Shown one piece after another: positions 43,784 through 52,625 of a stretch of 64,000 nt of DNA (the stretch's first letter is position 1; each line of letters starts with the position of its first letter). Below the pieces are notes generated by a model, which was not told where the DNA came from, searched no databases, and worked only from the letters and a program-made list of their open reading frames with translations. The position numbers and the translations under genes are program-made. The stretch comes from Sphaerochaeta globosa str. Buddy (GTDB taxonomy: Bacteria; Spirochaetota; Spirochaetia; Sphaerochaetales; Sphaerochaetaceae): assembly GCF_000190435.1 (NCBI RefSeq), contig NC_015152.1, positions 2,362,458 through 2,426,457 on the forward strand. Direction: 5' to 3'.

Positions 43784-44850
43784 TGACCAAGCGTATGATG
43801 AAAGGGGCGATGCTGCCGGGCAACAGTACCGTGGCATTTGCAGAGTTTGAGGTACCCAAGCCAGGATACGGTCAGGTATTGGTAAAGACCAAGTGCACTA
43901 CCATCTGCGGAAGTGATATCCGCTGCATCTACCGCGAGCACCTCGGCAAAGGCCCGGAGGGCTATCAGAATGTAATCGCCGGTCATGAACCCTGCGGGCA
44001 GATCGTCGAGGAAGGCGAAGGGCTGAAACGCTTTAAAAAGGGCGACCGCGTCATCGTCTACCACATCAGCGGCTGCGGTGTCTGCCACGAGTGCCGCCAA
44101 GGCTTCATGATCAGCTGTACCAGTGACAAGCGTGCGGCCTACGGCTGGCAACGTGACGGCGGCATGGCTGAATACTTGCTCTGCGATGAAAAGGATCTGG
44201 TCCTGCTTCCGGACGAGCTCTCCTATGCCGATGGGGCACAGGTTGCCTGCGGCTTCGGAACAGTGTATGAAGCCATCGAAAAGATCGGAGTCAGCGGCAA
44301 TGATGCTGTTTTGGTCGTAGGCTTAGGCCCTGTAGGCTTGGCAGCGCTTATGTTGGCCAAGGCCATGGGAGCAAACAAGCTCATCGGCATTGAAGGCCAG
44401 AGTGCTCGTATAGAACTTGCCAAGAAACTTGGTTTGGTCGACCACGTATTCACTCCCTCGGAGGAGAACGTCGCCCAGGTCAAGGCAGTAACCGGAGGCC
44501 ATGGCGTCGAGCGTGCTTTTGACTGTTCAGCCAGTGATCCCGGACGGGCGACTGCAATCAAGGCCACCCGCAAGTGGGGCAAAATTGCCTTCGTCGGTGA
44601 AGGTGGTACGGTGCACTTCAACCCCAGTGAGGATATGTTGCACGACCAAAAGACCATCTACGGCAGCTGGGTCACCAGCATCTGGAAAATGGAGGACTTG
44701 GTTGAAAGATTGGTACGTTGGAACATCCACCCCGAAGACCTCATCACGCATCGCTTCCCCCTGGATAAGGCTGATGAAGCCTATGCATTAATGGCAAGCG
44801 GAGCGTGCGGCAAGGTGGCTGTGTGCTTTGACGAGGAACTTCCTAACTGA
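43783..44850 (+). CDS. Zinc-dependent alcohol/polyol dehydrogenase
   Basis: Medium-chain dehydrogenase of 355 aa. The catalytic zinc ligands are in CTTICGSDIR and AGHEPCGQI. The structural-zinc region CGVCHECRQGFMISC has four cysteines. The NAD-binding loop is VVGLGPVGLAALM. I start at the ATG at 43783, 6 bases after AGGAGG; another ATG at 43780 overlaps it. Coupled to the aldo-keto reductase. The pair could interconvert a sugar and a polyol. Confidence 0.92.
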   Translation: MTKRMMKGAMLPGNSTVAFAEFEVPKPGYGQVLVKTKCTTICGSDIRCIYREHLGKGPEGYQNVIAGHEPCGQIVEEGEGLKRFKKGDRVIVYHISGCGVCHECRQGFMISCTSDKRAAYGWQRDGGMAEYLLCDEKDLVLLPDELSYADGAQVACGFGTVYEAIEKIGVSGNDAVLVVGLGPVGLAALMLAKAMGANKLIGIEGQSARIELAKKLGLVDHVFTPSEENVAQVKAVTGGHGVERAFDCSASDPGRATAIKATRKWGKIAFVGEGGTVHFNPSEDMLHDQKTIYGSWVTSIWKMEDLVERLVRWNIHPEDLITHRFPLDKADEAYALMASGACGKVAVCFDEELPN

Positions 44851-45928
44851 AGACCTTGTCGAATCGGGGGGAGTGATCATACAGGGAGGTCTTGGACTTC
44901 TCGTCGGTGACAATCCCCCCGTTCTCTTTCATGACATGAAGGGTAGGCTCGAACACGATGGTGGCCGGAAAGCCTTCCTTATCCCCTTCCATGCGGCGAA
45001 TCAGAAGCTGAGCGGCCGCTTCACCGATAAGATCAAGCGGCTGGGCAGCTGCATAGTGGCAGAACTGCAAAAGCGGTGCATAGTAAAGGTAGTCGAAGGT
45101 GGCAAAAGCCATGCGACTACGCTTTTCCTTGCCCTCTTGCGCCATTAAATAACTGGTGGAACCTATGTGGACCATGTCATTGACCATGAAAAAGGCATCT
45201 GGACAATTTTCCATGGCAAGAGCTTGCTGCATCAGTGTGTAGCCGGCTTTCTGAGTCATACCACCCAAGAGGATAAACTGCTTTTCAATCTCCAGGTGAT
45301 GATCCTTCATTGCATCCAAATAGCCATGCAGTCGTTCCACCGAGGTGTGCACATGAGCATCCCCCCCCAGAAAGCCGATGCGCGTCCTTCCTTCGCGGAT
45401 GAGGGCGGATGTGATGTCGTAGGCTCCCTGTCGGTTGTCTGTCAGAATTACATCACAGTCAAGATCCTCAATCTTTCGGTCGATCATGACGAATGGAGTG
45501 CTTACAAGGGCGGGCGTAGTGAAATGGGAACCCACATCACTGACAGGGATTACCACCAAGCCGTCCACATTGCGTTCAAGCAACAGCGAGAGCTTGCGTT
45601 TTTCCTCAGCAACCGAGTTTTCGGAACTACATACCAACAAGGCATATCCAAGCGGGCCGAGCAGATGTTCCAATTGCTCTACAATCTCCGTAAAAAAGGT
45701 ATTGGAAATCTCAGGTACCATGATTCCGATGCTCTTTGTCACCTTGAGCTTGAGGGATCTGGCAACGGCGTTGCGCTGATAGTGCAGCATGGCAACCGCA
45801 GAAAGTACTCTACGCTCAGTTTCGGGATTCACGACTCCAAGCTTGTTCAGCACCCTGCTGACCGTGGCAATGGAGACACCAGCCAACTTGGCTACGTCCT
45901 TGATGGTTGCTGTCTCACCCGTGCCCAT
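44843..45928 (-). CDS. LacI-family transcriptional regulator
   Basis: Repressor of 361 aa. The N-terminal headpiece is ATIKDVAKLAGVSIATVSRVLN, and the ligand domain follows (SIGIMVPEISNTFF, GLVVIPVSD, RIGFLGGDAHVHT). It lies 14 bases after the rbsC-like gene and is the last gene of the importer unit. Two LacI-type palindromes upstream of the unit are its likely operators. Its 3' end overlaps that of the convergent alcohol dehydrogenase by 8 bases. Confidence 0.93.
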   Translation of the reverse strand: MGTGETATIKDVAKLAGVSIATVSRVLNKLGVVNPETERRVLSAVAMLHYQRNAVARSLKLKVTKSIGIMVPEISNTFFTEIVEQLEHLLGPLGYALLVCSSENSVAEEKRKLSLLLERNVDGLVVIPVSDVGSHFTTPALVSTPFVMIDRKIEDLDCDVILTDNRQGAYDITSALIREGRTRIGFLGGDAHVHTSVERLHGYLDAMKDHHLEIEKQFILLGGMTQKAGYTLMQQALAMENCPDAFFMVNDMVHIGSTSYLMAQEGKEKRSRMAFATFDYLYYAPLLQFCHYAAAQPLDLIGEAAAQLLIRRMEGDKEGFPATIVFEPTLHVMKENGGIVTDEKSKTSLYDHSPRFDKVFS

Positions 45929-45942
45929 TTGAAACCCCTTCG

Positions 45943-46935
45943 CTAGCTTCTGCGAGCGTATTTCTTCATATCAAAATAAACGGCAACAATAATGATGAAG
46001 CCCTTAACCAACTGCTGATAATAGCTGTCCACTCCGAGGAAGGACATACCGTAGTTGATCAAGCCCATGGTGAATACACCGATCATCATACCGCTGACTG
46101 AGCCTACGCCGCCGCTTTGGGAAACTCCACCAACAGTGACAGCAGCAATGGCATCCAATTCCATACCATTTGCGGTAAGGGAGTTGGCAAGGCCAAGGCG
46201 GCTTGCAAGCAAGGTACCAGCAATCCCATACAAAAGTCCAGCATAGGTGTACACCATCATCAAATCGCGTTCAACGTTGATGCCCGACACCCGGGCAGCC
46301 TGGGCATTGCCGCCGATGGCATAGAAATGGGTCCCCTGTCTGGTATGCTTGAGCACTACCCAGACAATGAAGGCTGCAATGATTACATAGAGTATGAGAT
46401 TGGGAACCGGACCGACGCTTCCTTGGCTGATATTCTTGAAGTTCTGGTTCAGCGACCCTACTACGGCGGCCTTGGTATAGATAAGCTGCAGGCCCTTGGC
46501 TATGGACATACTGCCGAGTGTGGCGATGAAAGGAGGCAATTTTCCATAGGCGATCAAATAGCCGTTGAACAGACCGAACAAGCCTCCTGCGGCAACCGCT
46601 GCTACGACGGGAACGATAAGGGGAAAACTCTGACCGGTATAGATGGCCGAGGCGTAATCAGGATTCTGGGCGAAGGAGGCTGCGACACTGGCCGTAAGGC
46701 AGACGACATACCCGATGGAGAGGTCGATACCCTTGGTGATGATAATCATACCGACACCCAGGGCTGCAAAGGAGCGGACAGACTCGGCGATCAAAAGGTT
46801 GCGGATACTGTTCCACCGCAAGGCATTGCCTTTAGTCAGGACGGACAACAATAAAAGCAGACCTACAAAGGTGACCCAAGTGGTATACTGGCTCGCTAGT
46901 TTCTTGCTGTCATTCAGCAGTTTCTTCATTTCCAT
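45943..46935 (-). CDS. Ribose-type ABC sugar transporter permease
   Basis: Inner-membrane permease of 330 aa (RbsC family) with about ten hydrophobic segments. Typical blocks are GMIIITKGIDLSIGYVVCL, TLGSMSIAKGLQLIYTKA and VGGVSQSGGVGSVSGMMIG. It follows the ATPase after 23 bases, with GGGAG upstream of the ATG. The sugar is not known; no kinase or isomerase is in this unit. Confidence 0.93.
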   Translation of the reverse strand: MEMKKLLNDSKKLASQYTTWVTFVGLLLLLSVLTKGNALRWNSIRNLLIAESVRSFAALGVGMIIITKGIDLSIGYVVCLTASVAASFAQNPDYASAIYTGQSFPLIVPVVAAVAAGGLFGLFNGYLIAYGKLPPFIATLGSMSIAKGLQLIYTKAAVVGSLNQNFKNISQGSVGPVPNLILYVIIAAFIVWVVLKHTRQGTHFYAIGGNAQAARVSGINVERDLMMVYTYAGLLYGIAGTLLASRLGLANSLTANGMELDAIAAVTVGGVSQSGGVGSVSGMMIGVFTMGLINYGMSFLGVDSYYQQLVKGFIIIVAVYFDMKKYARRS

Positions 46936-46958
46936 GATCGGTCATTCTCCCTCTTTTC

Positions 46959-48461
46959 TTACATGAACTTGGTAGCAAGGCGCATGATGGTTTCCTGATT
47001 GCATTGCTGCTTGTCCAGGATTCCGGTGCAACGACCGTCGCACAGCACCATGACACGGTTGGACATCCCGATCAACTCAGGCATCTCGGAGCTGACCATG
47101 ATGATGGCCTTCCCCTGCTCAACCAACTGACACATGATCTGATAAATTTCATATTTCGCCCCGACATCGATACCGCGGGTAGGCTCATCCATAATCAGGA
47201 TGTCCGGCAAGGTCATCAGCCAACGGCTGATGATGACTTTTTGCTGGTTCCCTCCCGAAAGGTTTTGGATCAGTGTCTCCATGGTCGGGGTCTTGGTGCG
47301 CAAAGCCTCATTATATCGGGCCGCTTCCTCTTTGAGCTGTTTATGCTTGAGAAGGCCCAGTTTACTCAGGTACTCCTTCAATGAGGCGATGGAGGTATTG
47401 GTAGAGATACTCAAAAGCGGGAAAATGCCACTTCCTCGGCGGTCCTCGGTGATCATTCCCATGCCGTGCTCAATGGCCTTGCGGGGCGTGAGGTTCTGCA
47501 ATTCTTCGCCCTTTATGAAGAGTTTTCCCTCTTTTGTGCCACGCACCCCGAAGATGGCTTCCATCAGCTCGGTACGCTGTGCCCCCACCAAACCGCCGAT
47601 ACCCAGGATTTCCCCTCGTTTGAGCGAGAAAGAAATGTCCTTGAAGGAGCGGGGATTGATGGACATCAGGTTTTCAACCCGAAGAATCTCCTCAGCTACG
47701 CTACTTTTTACCGTGGGAAAACGCAAGTTGGCATCACGGCCAACCATGAGGCTGATCAGCTTGTCGTTGGTAAGGTCCGTCGTGGGATAGGTGCCGATCA
47801 TTTTGCCGTCACGCATGACGCTCACCTCATCGGCAATGGCAAATATTTCTTCCATTTTGTGGGAGATATACACCACCGCTACATTCTGCGCCTTCAATTG
47901 ACGGATGATTTTGAACAAGTGTGCCACTTCATTGTCCGTCAGGGAGCTGGTTGGCTCGTCCATCACCACCACATGGCTGTTGTAGGAGACCGCTTTGGCA
48001 ATCTCACAGGTTTGCTGCATGGATATGGATAACGATCCGATGCGGCGATCAGGCTTAATATCGATTTCCAAACGCTTGAGCAACGCTTTGGTGTCCTCAT
48101 ACATCTGTTTATGATCAATCAAACCAAGTTTCTTTAAAGGCTCGCGACCGAGAAAAATATTCTGGGCAACCGAGCGCTCAGGGACATTGGAGAGTTCCTG
48201 GTGTATCATCGAGACTCCATTCTGCAGAGCATCGTGACTATCCTTGAACCGATGGACCTCACCGTTGAGCTTGATGGTCCCCCCGTCTTCCTTGTAGATA
48301 CCGAACAAACACTTCATCAACGTCGATTTGCCCGCACCATTCTCACCCATAAGGGCATGTACTGTCCCTGGTTTTACCCGGAAGGTAACATCATCCAAGG
48401 CACGTACTCCGGGAAACACCTTGGTTATCGACTCCATTTCCAAGGCGAATGTGCTTTCCAT
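46959..48461 (-). CDS. Ribose-type ABC sugar transporter ATPase, two nucleotide-binding domains
   Basis: RbsA/MglA-type ATPase of 500 aa with tandem domains. The first has GENGAGKSTLMK, LSISMQQTCEIAKAV and VVMDEPTSSL; the second has a degenerate P-loop (GIGGLVGAQRTELME) and the signature LSGGNQQKVIISRWL with ILIMDEPTRGID. I start at 48461 (AGAGGAAG upstream; MESTFALEMESITKVFPG fits the family). An ATG at 48497, with GGGAG upstream, is possible and would add 12 residues. Confidence 0.93.
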   Translation of the reverse strand: MESTFALEMESITKVFPGVRALDDVTFRVKPGTVHALMGENGAGKSTLMKCLFGIYKEDGGTIKLNGEVHRFKDSHDALQNGVSMIHQELSNVPERSVAQNIFLGREPLKKLGLIDHKQMYEDTKALLKRLEIDIKPDRRIGSLSISMQQTCEIAKAVSYNSHVVVMDEPTSSLTDNEVAHLFKIIRQLKAQNVAVVYISHKMEEIFAIADEVSVMRDGKMIGTYPTTDLTNDKLISLMVGRDANLRFPTVKSSVAEEILRVENLMSINPRSFKDISFSLKRGEILGIGGLVGAQRTELMEAIFGVRGTKEGKLFIKGEELQNLTPRKAIEHGMGMITEDRRGSGIFPLLSISTNTSIASLKEYLSKLGLLKHKQLKEEAARYNEALRTKTPTMETLIQNLSGGNQQKVIISRWLMTLPDILIMDEPTRGIDVGAKYEIYQIMCQLVEQGKAIIMVSSEMPELIGMSNRVMVLCDGRCTGILDKQQCNQETIMRLATKFM

Positions 48462-48500
48462 TTGACTTCCTCTTTCCTTGCTGCTTTCGGCGTTCATGAA

Positions 48501-48529
48501 GTGTCTCCCACCCGTAGGGCAGGAGACAC
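48501..48529 (-). promoter_or_regulatory. Intercistronic stem-loop between binding-protein and ATPase genes
   Basis: GTGTCTCC and GGAGACAC are perfect 8-bp arms, with an inner CCC/GGG stem. The structure fills the 42-base gap and includes the GGGAG of the upstream candidate start for the ATPase. It could protect the binding-protein mRNA and damp translation of the ATPase. Confidence 0.55.
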
Positions 48530-48539
48530 GCGATACTCA

Positions 48540-49616
48540 TTACATAAAGTCCTTGTAGTTGGCCTTTGTGACAGGCTTGAAAGGAACCAGGTAGCATTGG
48601 CCGATGACAGCCGCATCATTTGCCGGTTCTTCACTGATGACCTTGCTGGCAGGTGCAATGCCCCAAGCGGTCATGCCGGTTGCACTACCCTTGGTAGCCA
48701 TGGCATAGGCAAGCTCGAAAGCGGTGCTGCTCTGACCGACGGAGTCCTGCAGAACAGTTGCATAGAGCTTGTTCTGGTCCATCGAGTTCAGTGCGTCTGC
48801 AGTTGCGTCGATACCAATGACCGGGAAGGTCAGGATGGTGCCGTCGCTGGCATCGTTGTCTACCAAGCCGTTGGTGATCAAGGATTCTACTGCACCCAGT
48901 GCCATACCGTCGTTCTGTGCAACTACAAGGTTGAACTTACCACGGTGGGCGGCGAGCCAAGTGTCCATCTTCTCTTGTGCCTTGTCAGGAGACCAGTCAG
49001 CGGTATCCTTGGCGATGAAGTTGACGGTATAGCCGAGGCTCTTGAGGGTGTCGACAAAGCCTGCTTCACGACTGATCTGAGCCGGGTGACCGAGCTGGCC
49101 CTGGAGGTAGAGGATGTTCAGAACCTTACCGGGAGCCTTAGCAGGGTACTTGGCATAGTATTCATCAACAATCTGTGCCTGATACTGGCCTGCGACCAAT
49201 TCAGGGGAAGAAGCCAGATAGAAGTCCTTGCCGACTTTCAGTGCTGCAACAGAAGGCTGGATGTTGGAGAATGCTGCTCCACCACCGGCTGCCTTGATCT
49301 GCTGAGCCATCTGCTCGGTTGCACTGGTATCCTGGGGGATGATCACGAAATACTTGTAACCCTGGGTAATGAGGGTATTAAGCTGGTCGAGCTGGCGAGC
49401 TACGTCACCCTGCGCATCCTGAAGATTCAGCTCCACACCCTTCTCGGCTGCGAGCTTGCGAAGGTTGTCAGCATAGTCTTTCACGAACTGTTCGTTGAGG
49501 TTGCGGATCAGAGCGCCGACTTTCACTTTGTCGCTCTTTGCTTCAGAGCTGCCCTGTGCAAAGACAGCAGTACTCAACAGAGCGAGTACCAACAGAATGG
49601 CCACTAGTTTCTTCAT
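48540..49616 (-). CDS. Periplasmic sugar-binding protein, RbsB family
   Basis: Extracytoplasmic binding protein of 358 aa (Peripla_BP_4 fold). The signal peptide MKKLVAILLVLALLSTAVFA is followed by QGSSEAK. Mature blocks are VGALIRNLNEQFVKDYADNL, YFVIIPQDTSA and NLVVAQNDGMALGAVESL, the hinge and ligand loop of ribose- and galactose-type proteins. AAAGGAG precedes the ATG at 49616; the frame to 49682 is unsupported. First gene of the unit. Confidence 0.94.
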   Translation of the reverse strand: MKKLVAILLVLALLSTAVFAQGSSEAKSDKVKVGALIRNLNEQFVKDYADNLRKLAAEKGVELNLQDAQGDVARQLDQLNTLITQGYKYFVIIPQDTSATEQMAQQIKAAGGGAAFSNIQPSVAALKVGKDFYLASSPELVAGQYQAQIVDEYYAKYPAKAPGKVLNILYLQGQLGHPAQISREAGFVDTLKSLGYTVNFIAKDTADWSPDKAQEKMDTWLAAHRGKFNLVVAQNDGMALGAVESLITNGLVDNDASDGTILTFPVIGIDATADALNSMDQNKLYATVLQDSVGQSSTAFELAYAMATKGSATGMTAWGIAPASKVISEEPANDAAVIGQCYLVPFKPVTKANYKDFM

Positions 49617-49723
49617 AGAAAACTCCTTTTGTATGGTTCCAGGATTACGCTCCCTGGCAAGCTTGATTTGCATCGTTCTCATAAAGAATGAGACGATTTA
49701 CCTGTACCCTTTGTGTTATACGT

Positions 49724-49752
49724 ATCTTCACACTGGTTTTTTGATTTGTCAA
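49724..49752 (-). promoter_or_regulatory. Candidate promoter of the sugar importer unit
   Basis: Minus-strand TTGACA (49747-49752) lies 17 bp from GAAGAT (49724-49729), which is preceded by TG as an extended -10. The leader would be about 100 bases. Confidence 0.45.
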
Positions 49753-49760
49753 CGAAAAAA

Positions 49761-49774
49761 TGTAAACGTTTACA
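49761..49774. promoter_or_regulatory. LacI-type operator 1
   Basis: Perfect 14-bp palindrome TGTAAACGTTTACA with the central CG typical of LacI-family sites, 8 bp upstream of the predicted -35. Confidence 0.85.
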
Positions 49775-49836
49775 ATTTTTCTAAAATTGTACACTTATAG
49801 TACAACTTATTAAACTATTAATGACTATTGGAAAAG

Positions 49837-49850
49837 TGTAAACCTTTACA
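49837..49850. promoter_or_regulatory. LacI-type operator 2
   Basis: TGTAAACCTTTACA, a near-copy of operator 1 with central CC and one extra symmetric base on each side, centred 76 bp away. The pair could support a repression loop. Confidence 0.8.
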
Positions 49851-49859
49851 CATACCTCG

Positions 49860-49888
49860 AAAAAAACCAGCTTCCCGAAAGAAGCTGG
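49860..49888 (-). terminator. Terminator of the rhamnulokinase unit
   Basis: On the minus strand CCAGCTTC-loop-GAAGCTGG (8-bp stem, 49867-49888) is followed by seven T residues. It lies 23 bases after the rhaB stop and just before operator 2 of the next unit. Confidence 0.9.
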
Positions 49889-49911
49889 CATACAAGTACA
49901 AATCTGAAGCA

Positions 49912-51339
49912 TCAGGGATGAAAGACTTTCACCTTCTGCTCAGTACGAATCCTGTCCCGTCCTTGCTGTAGATCAGCGAGCTCTCCGGTTGCCCAAGCCT
50001 GGACAACCAGATTGCCCAAGGCCGTTGCTTCCACAGGCCCCGCATAGACGGTCAGACCGGTCTGCGTAGCAGTCCATTGGTCAAGAATCTCGTTCTTGCA
50101 CCCGCCGCCGATGATGTACAGCGAGGTGAACTTTGTCTTGAGCACTCCCTCCAAGTCCTTGATCGCCTTTTCATATGCAAGGGCAAGACCCCGGTAGATG
50201 GCAACCATGTACTCACCCCTTGAAGCTGGACGCTTGACATGGTGTTCATCACACCAGGCATTGATACGGTCGGCCATCAGGTTGTCGTAGGTGTTCGGCT
50301 TAAGAAAGCGTCCGTCTGCAGGGTCAATATACCCTTGGTAGTTTTGACACAGCAAAGTTTGCTCATCCAGTTCCCTCCAACTGATGGGGCTTCCTTGTTC
50401 GCGCTCCCAGTGTCGGACGCACTCCTGCTGAATCCACATCCCCATGATGTTCTTCAGAAAGCGGATGGCCCCGCTTGCGGCCACCTCATTGGTAAACCCA
50501 CTGTCCATGGCCGATAGATCGGTACGGGGAGAAGCAAGCTCCACGCCCAACAGCGACCATGTGCCGCTGGAAATATACAGAGGAGTCTCCCCCTCGGCCG
50601 CAGGGACGGCAGCAACAGCACTAGCAGTATCGTGGGCGGCACTGGCGATGACCATCACACCCTTGGGAGAGCCGACCTCATGGGCCACTTCCTCGGTAAG
50701 GGGACCGAGAATCGTACCGCTGTCCACAATCTGACCGAACAAGGATCGGTCGAATTGCATGGCATCGATCAAGGACCAAGCCCAGTCACCGGTTCTCGGA
50801 TCATAGAGCTGGGTCGTTGAAGCGTGGGTTCTTTCATTCTTCATCACCGCACACAGCCAGTATGCAAGCAGGTCGGGCACCGAGAGGTAGTGACGTGCCG
50901 CCTTCAGGGCATCGGGCCTGTCCTGCTGCATGGCAGCAAGCTGATAGAGTGTGTTGAACGGCTGAAAAGCAATACCTGTCTGTTCATAGATGCGCATTTT
51001 GCCACCGAGGCGGGAGGAAACCTTCTCGATCATACCGTCTGTCCTGCTATCCCGATAGTGATAGCACAGAGAGACCAAGTCCCCCCTTTCATCGGTAAGG
51101 ACATAGTCCACCCCCCAGGTATCGATGCCTATGGAGGTAATCTGATTCGGGTACGCTGCAAAAGCTTTCTTCAACCCTGTCTTGATCTCACCAAACAGAC
51201 TCTGAAGGTTCCAATAGAACGAACCAAGAATCTGGTCATTGTGGGTCACAAACCGGTGGACAACCTCAAACTCCTTCAGGTCCCCTACCAGGACCCGACC
51301 GTTGGAGGCTCCCAAGTCGATGGCAATATGCTTATTCAT
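49912..51339 (-). CDS. rhaB: Rhamnulokinase
   Basis: FGGY-family sugar kinase of 475 aa, which phosphorylates L-rhamnulose (and often L-fuculose). The N-terminal phosphate loop is HIAIDLGASNGRVLVGDL, the substrate region reads GIDTWGVDYVL, and the C-terminal IIGGGCKNEILDQWTA and GPVEATALGNLVVQA are typical of RhaB. AAGGAGTAAGG precedes the ATG at 51339. It is 2 bases after the dehydrogenase stop and ends the eight-gene unit. The presence of rhamnose mutarotase nearby supports rhamnose. Confidence 0.92.
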   Translation of the reverse strand: MNKHIAIDLGASNGRVLVGDLKEFEVVHRFVTHNDQILGSFYWNLQSLFGEIKTGLKKAFAAYPNQITSIGIDTWGVDYVLTDERGDLVSLCYHYRDSRTDGMIEKVSSRLGGKMRIYEQTGIAFQPFNTLYQLAAMQQDRPDALKAARHYLSVPDLLAYWLCAVMKNERTHASTTQLYDPRTGDWAWSLIDAMQFDRSLFGQIVDSGTILGPLTEEVAHEVGSPKGVMVIASAAHDTASAVAAVPAAEGETPLYISSGTWSLLGVELASPRTDLSAMDSGFTNEVAASGAIRFLKNIMGMWIQQECVRHWEREQGSPISWRELDEQTLLCQNYQGYIDPADGRFLKPNTYDNLMADRINAWCDEHHVKRPASRGEYMVAIYRGLALAYEKAIKDLEGVLKTKFTSLYIIGGGCKNEILDQWTATQTGLTVYAGPVEATALGNLVVQAWATGELADLQQGRDRIRTEQKVKVFHP

Positions 51340-51341
51340 CC

Positions 51342-52616
51342 TTACTCCTTGATACGTTTGGTGCAATGCTTCAGCAGATAGGTCTCAGCTTCCGCCGACC
51401 ACAAGCCATTGTGCTTGGCTACCAACGTTGCAAGTTCCTTGAATACCGGATTTGACTTGCCAAGCTCGGACAAGTCGGCAAGGGCTACAAGGGGGAAGTC
51501 CAGATGGGTGTACATCATTTTCTTTCCACCGGGGATGCTCGGCAGGTTAATCACCGCCTCCGGCACCGCCGAAAGCCCTCCGATATGGGTTACCATTGCT
51601 GAGGGATTGATCAAACCCTTCTCCATCAGCATCAGCGACTCACGCATATCGTCGGTATTGCCGCCGCTGGTACCCACGATGTGGGTGGAAGCGTAATGGA
51701 CGTTGTAGAAATTCAAGCTCGCAGAAAAATCGGTCTTGTTCGGGCCGGCAAAGAAGTTGAGACATCCGTCCTTGCCAAGAATGGCATCCGCCTGCTCGAC
51801 CAGAGCCTTCACCGGGGCCATGACCAGTACATCGTCGTAGCCCTTGCCGCCAGTGAGCTCCATCAGCTTGGCAACCGGGTCGCTGAACTCCTTTGTATTG
51901 AGATAGATCAGTTGTACCCCGTTGGCTTTGGCATCCTCGACACTGTACAGGCTTTCAGCACGCTTGAGTCTGGCATCATCGATATCGGTGACTACGAGAC
52001 GGCCTGGCTTACGGTGGGTATTATGCAGGGCATAATCGATCGCCGAAAGCCCCATAGGCCCGACTCCGGCCAGAATTGCTAGGTTCCCACCTTCGACAAT
52101 GCCCATGTGGTGGACATAGCTGCCGCCGGTTGTGTGGTACATCGCATGGAAGGTGCCTACCACGCAACTGACAGGCTCGGCAAGGCTTCCAAGGAAGAAA
52201 GCATCCCCGTCATAGGGAAGCAAACAATCGAGTTCCATCACCTGCTGGGGGATGACTACATACGTTGCATCGCCTCCGATGTAGCGGAAGGAGTAGCCCG
52301 GGGCATCCAAGGTGCCTTTGTAGTTCAAAGCCGGCTGGATTGAAAAGCGGGAGCCCACCTGGAACTTGGACTGCCACTTCTTGCCTACCTCTACGATTTC
52401 CCCGCAGAACTCGTGACCGAGCATAATTGGGTTCTTATCGATATCCTTGGGGATTCGCTTATGATTGGGTCCCTGCTCAGCGGCCTTGTGGTCGCTCATG
52501 CAGATACTATTGGTAATGACTTTTGCAAGGATTTCATCCTCTGCGATCGGGGGAAGTTCAAACTCTTCGAGCCTGAGATCATTGACTCCATAGAGCCGGA
52601 TGGCACGTGTTTTCAT
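51342..52616 (-). CDS. Medium-chain zinc dehydrogenase, sorbose-1-phosphate reductase-like
   Basis: MDR-superfamily oxidoreductase of 424 aa, longer than the usual 350. The catalytic zinc region is NSICMSDHKAAEQG and LGHEFCGEIVEVG. The nucleotide loop is LAGVGPMGLSAIDYAL. The structural-zinc cysteine cluster is absent. The overall layout recalls L-sorbose-1-phosphate reductase-type proteins of sugar operons; that name comes from memory. It may oxidise or reduce a keto-sugar phosphate or lactaldehyde in the rhamnose unit. Gaps to both neighbours are under 10 bases. Confidence 0.85.
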   Translation of the reverse strand: MKTRAIRLYGVNDLRLEEFELPPIAEDEILAKVITNSICMSDHKAAEQGPNHKRIPKDIDKNPIMLGHEFCGEIVEVGKKWQSKFQVGSRFSIQPALNYKGTLDAPGYSFRYIGGDATYVVIPQQVMELDCLLPYDGDAFFLGSLAEPVSCVVGTFHAMYHTTGGSYVHHMGIVEGGNLAILAGVGPMGLSAIDYALHNTHRKPGRLVVTDIDDARLKRAESLYSVEDAKANGVQLIYLNTKEFSDPVAKLMELTGGKGYDDVLVMAPVKALVEQADAILGKDGCLNFFAGPNKTDFSASLNFYNVHYASTHIVGTSGGNTDDMRESLMLMEKGLINPSAMVTHIGGLSAVPEAVINLPSIPGGKKMMYTHLDFPLVALADLSELGKSNPVFKELATLVAKHNGLWSAEAETYLLKHCTKRIKE

Positions 52617-52625
52617 TGCTGTCTC

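Noticed and set aside
48930-49130. Frameshift or pseudogene in the sugar-binding protein gene
   Set aside because: The reading frame is continuous from signal peptide to C terminus with all family blocks in order.
48201-49607. Long plus-strand frame of 468 codons opposite the sugar-binding protein and the start of the ATPase gene
   Set aside because: It is antisense to genes with clear family motifs and signal peptide, and has no family features or ribosome site of its own.
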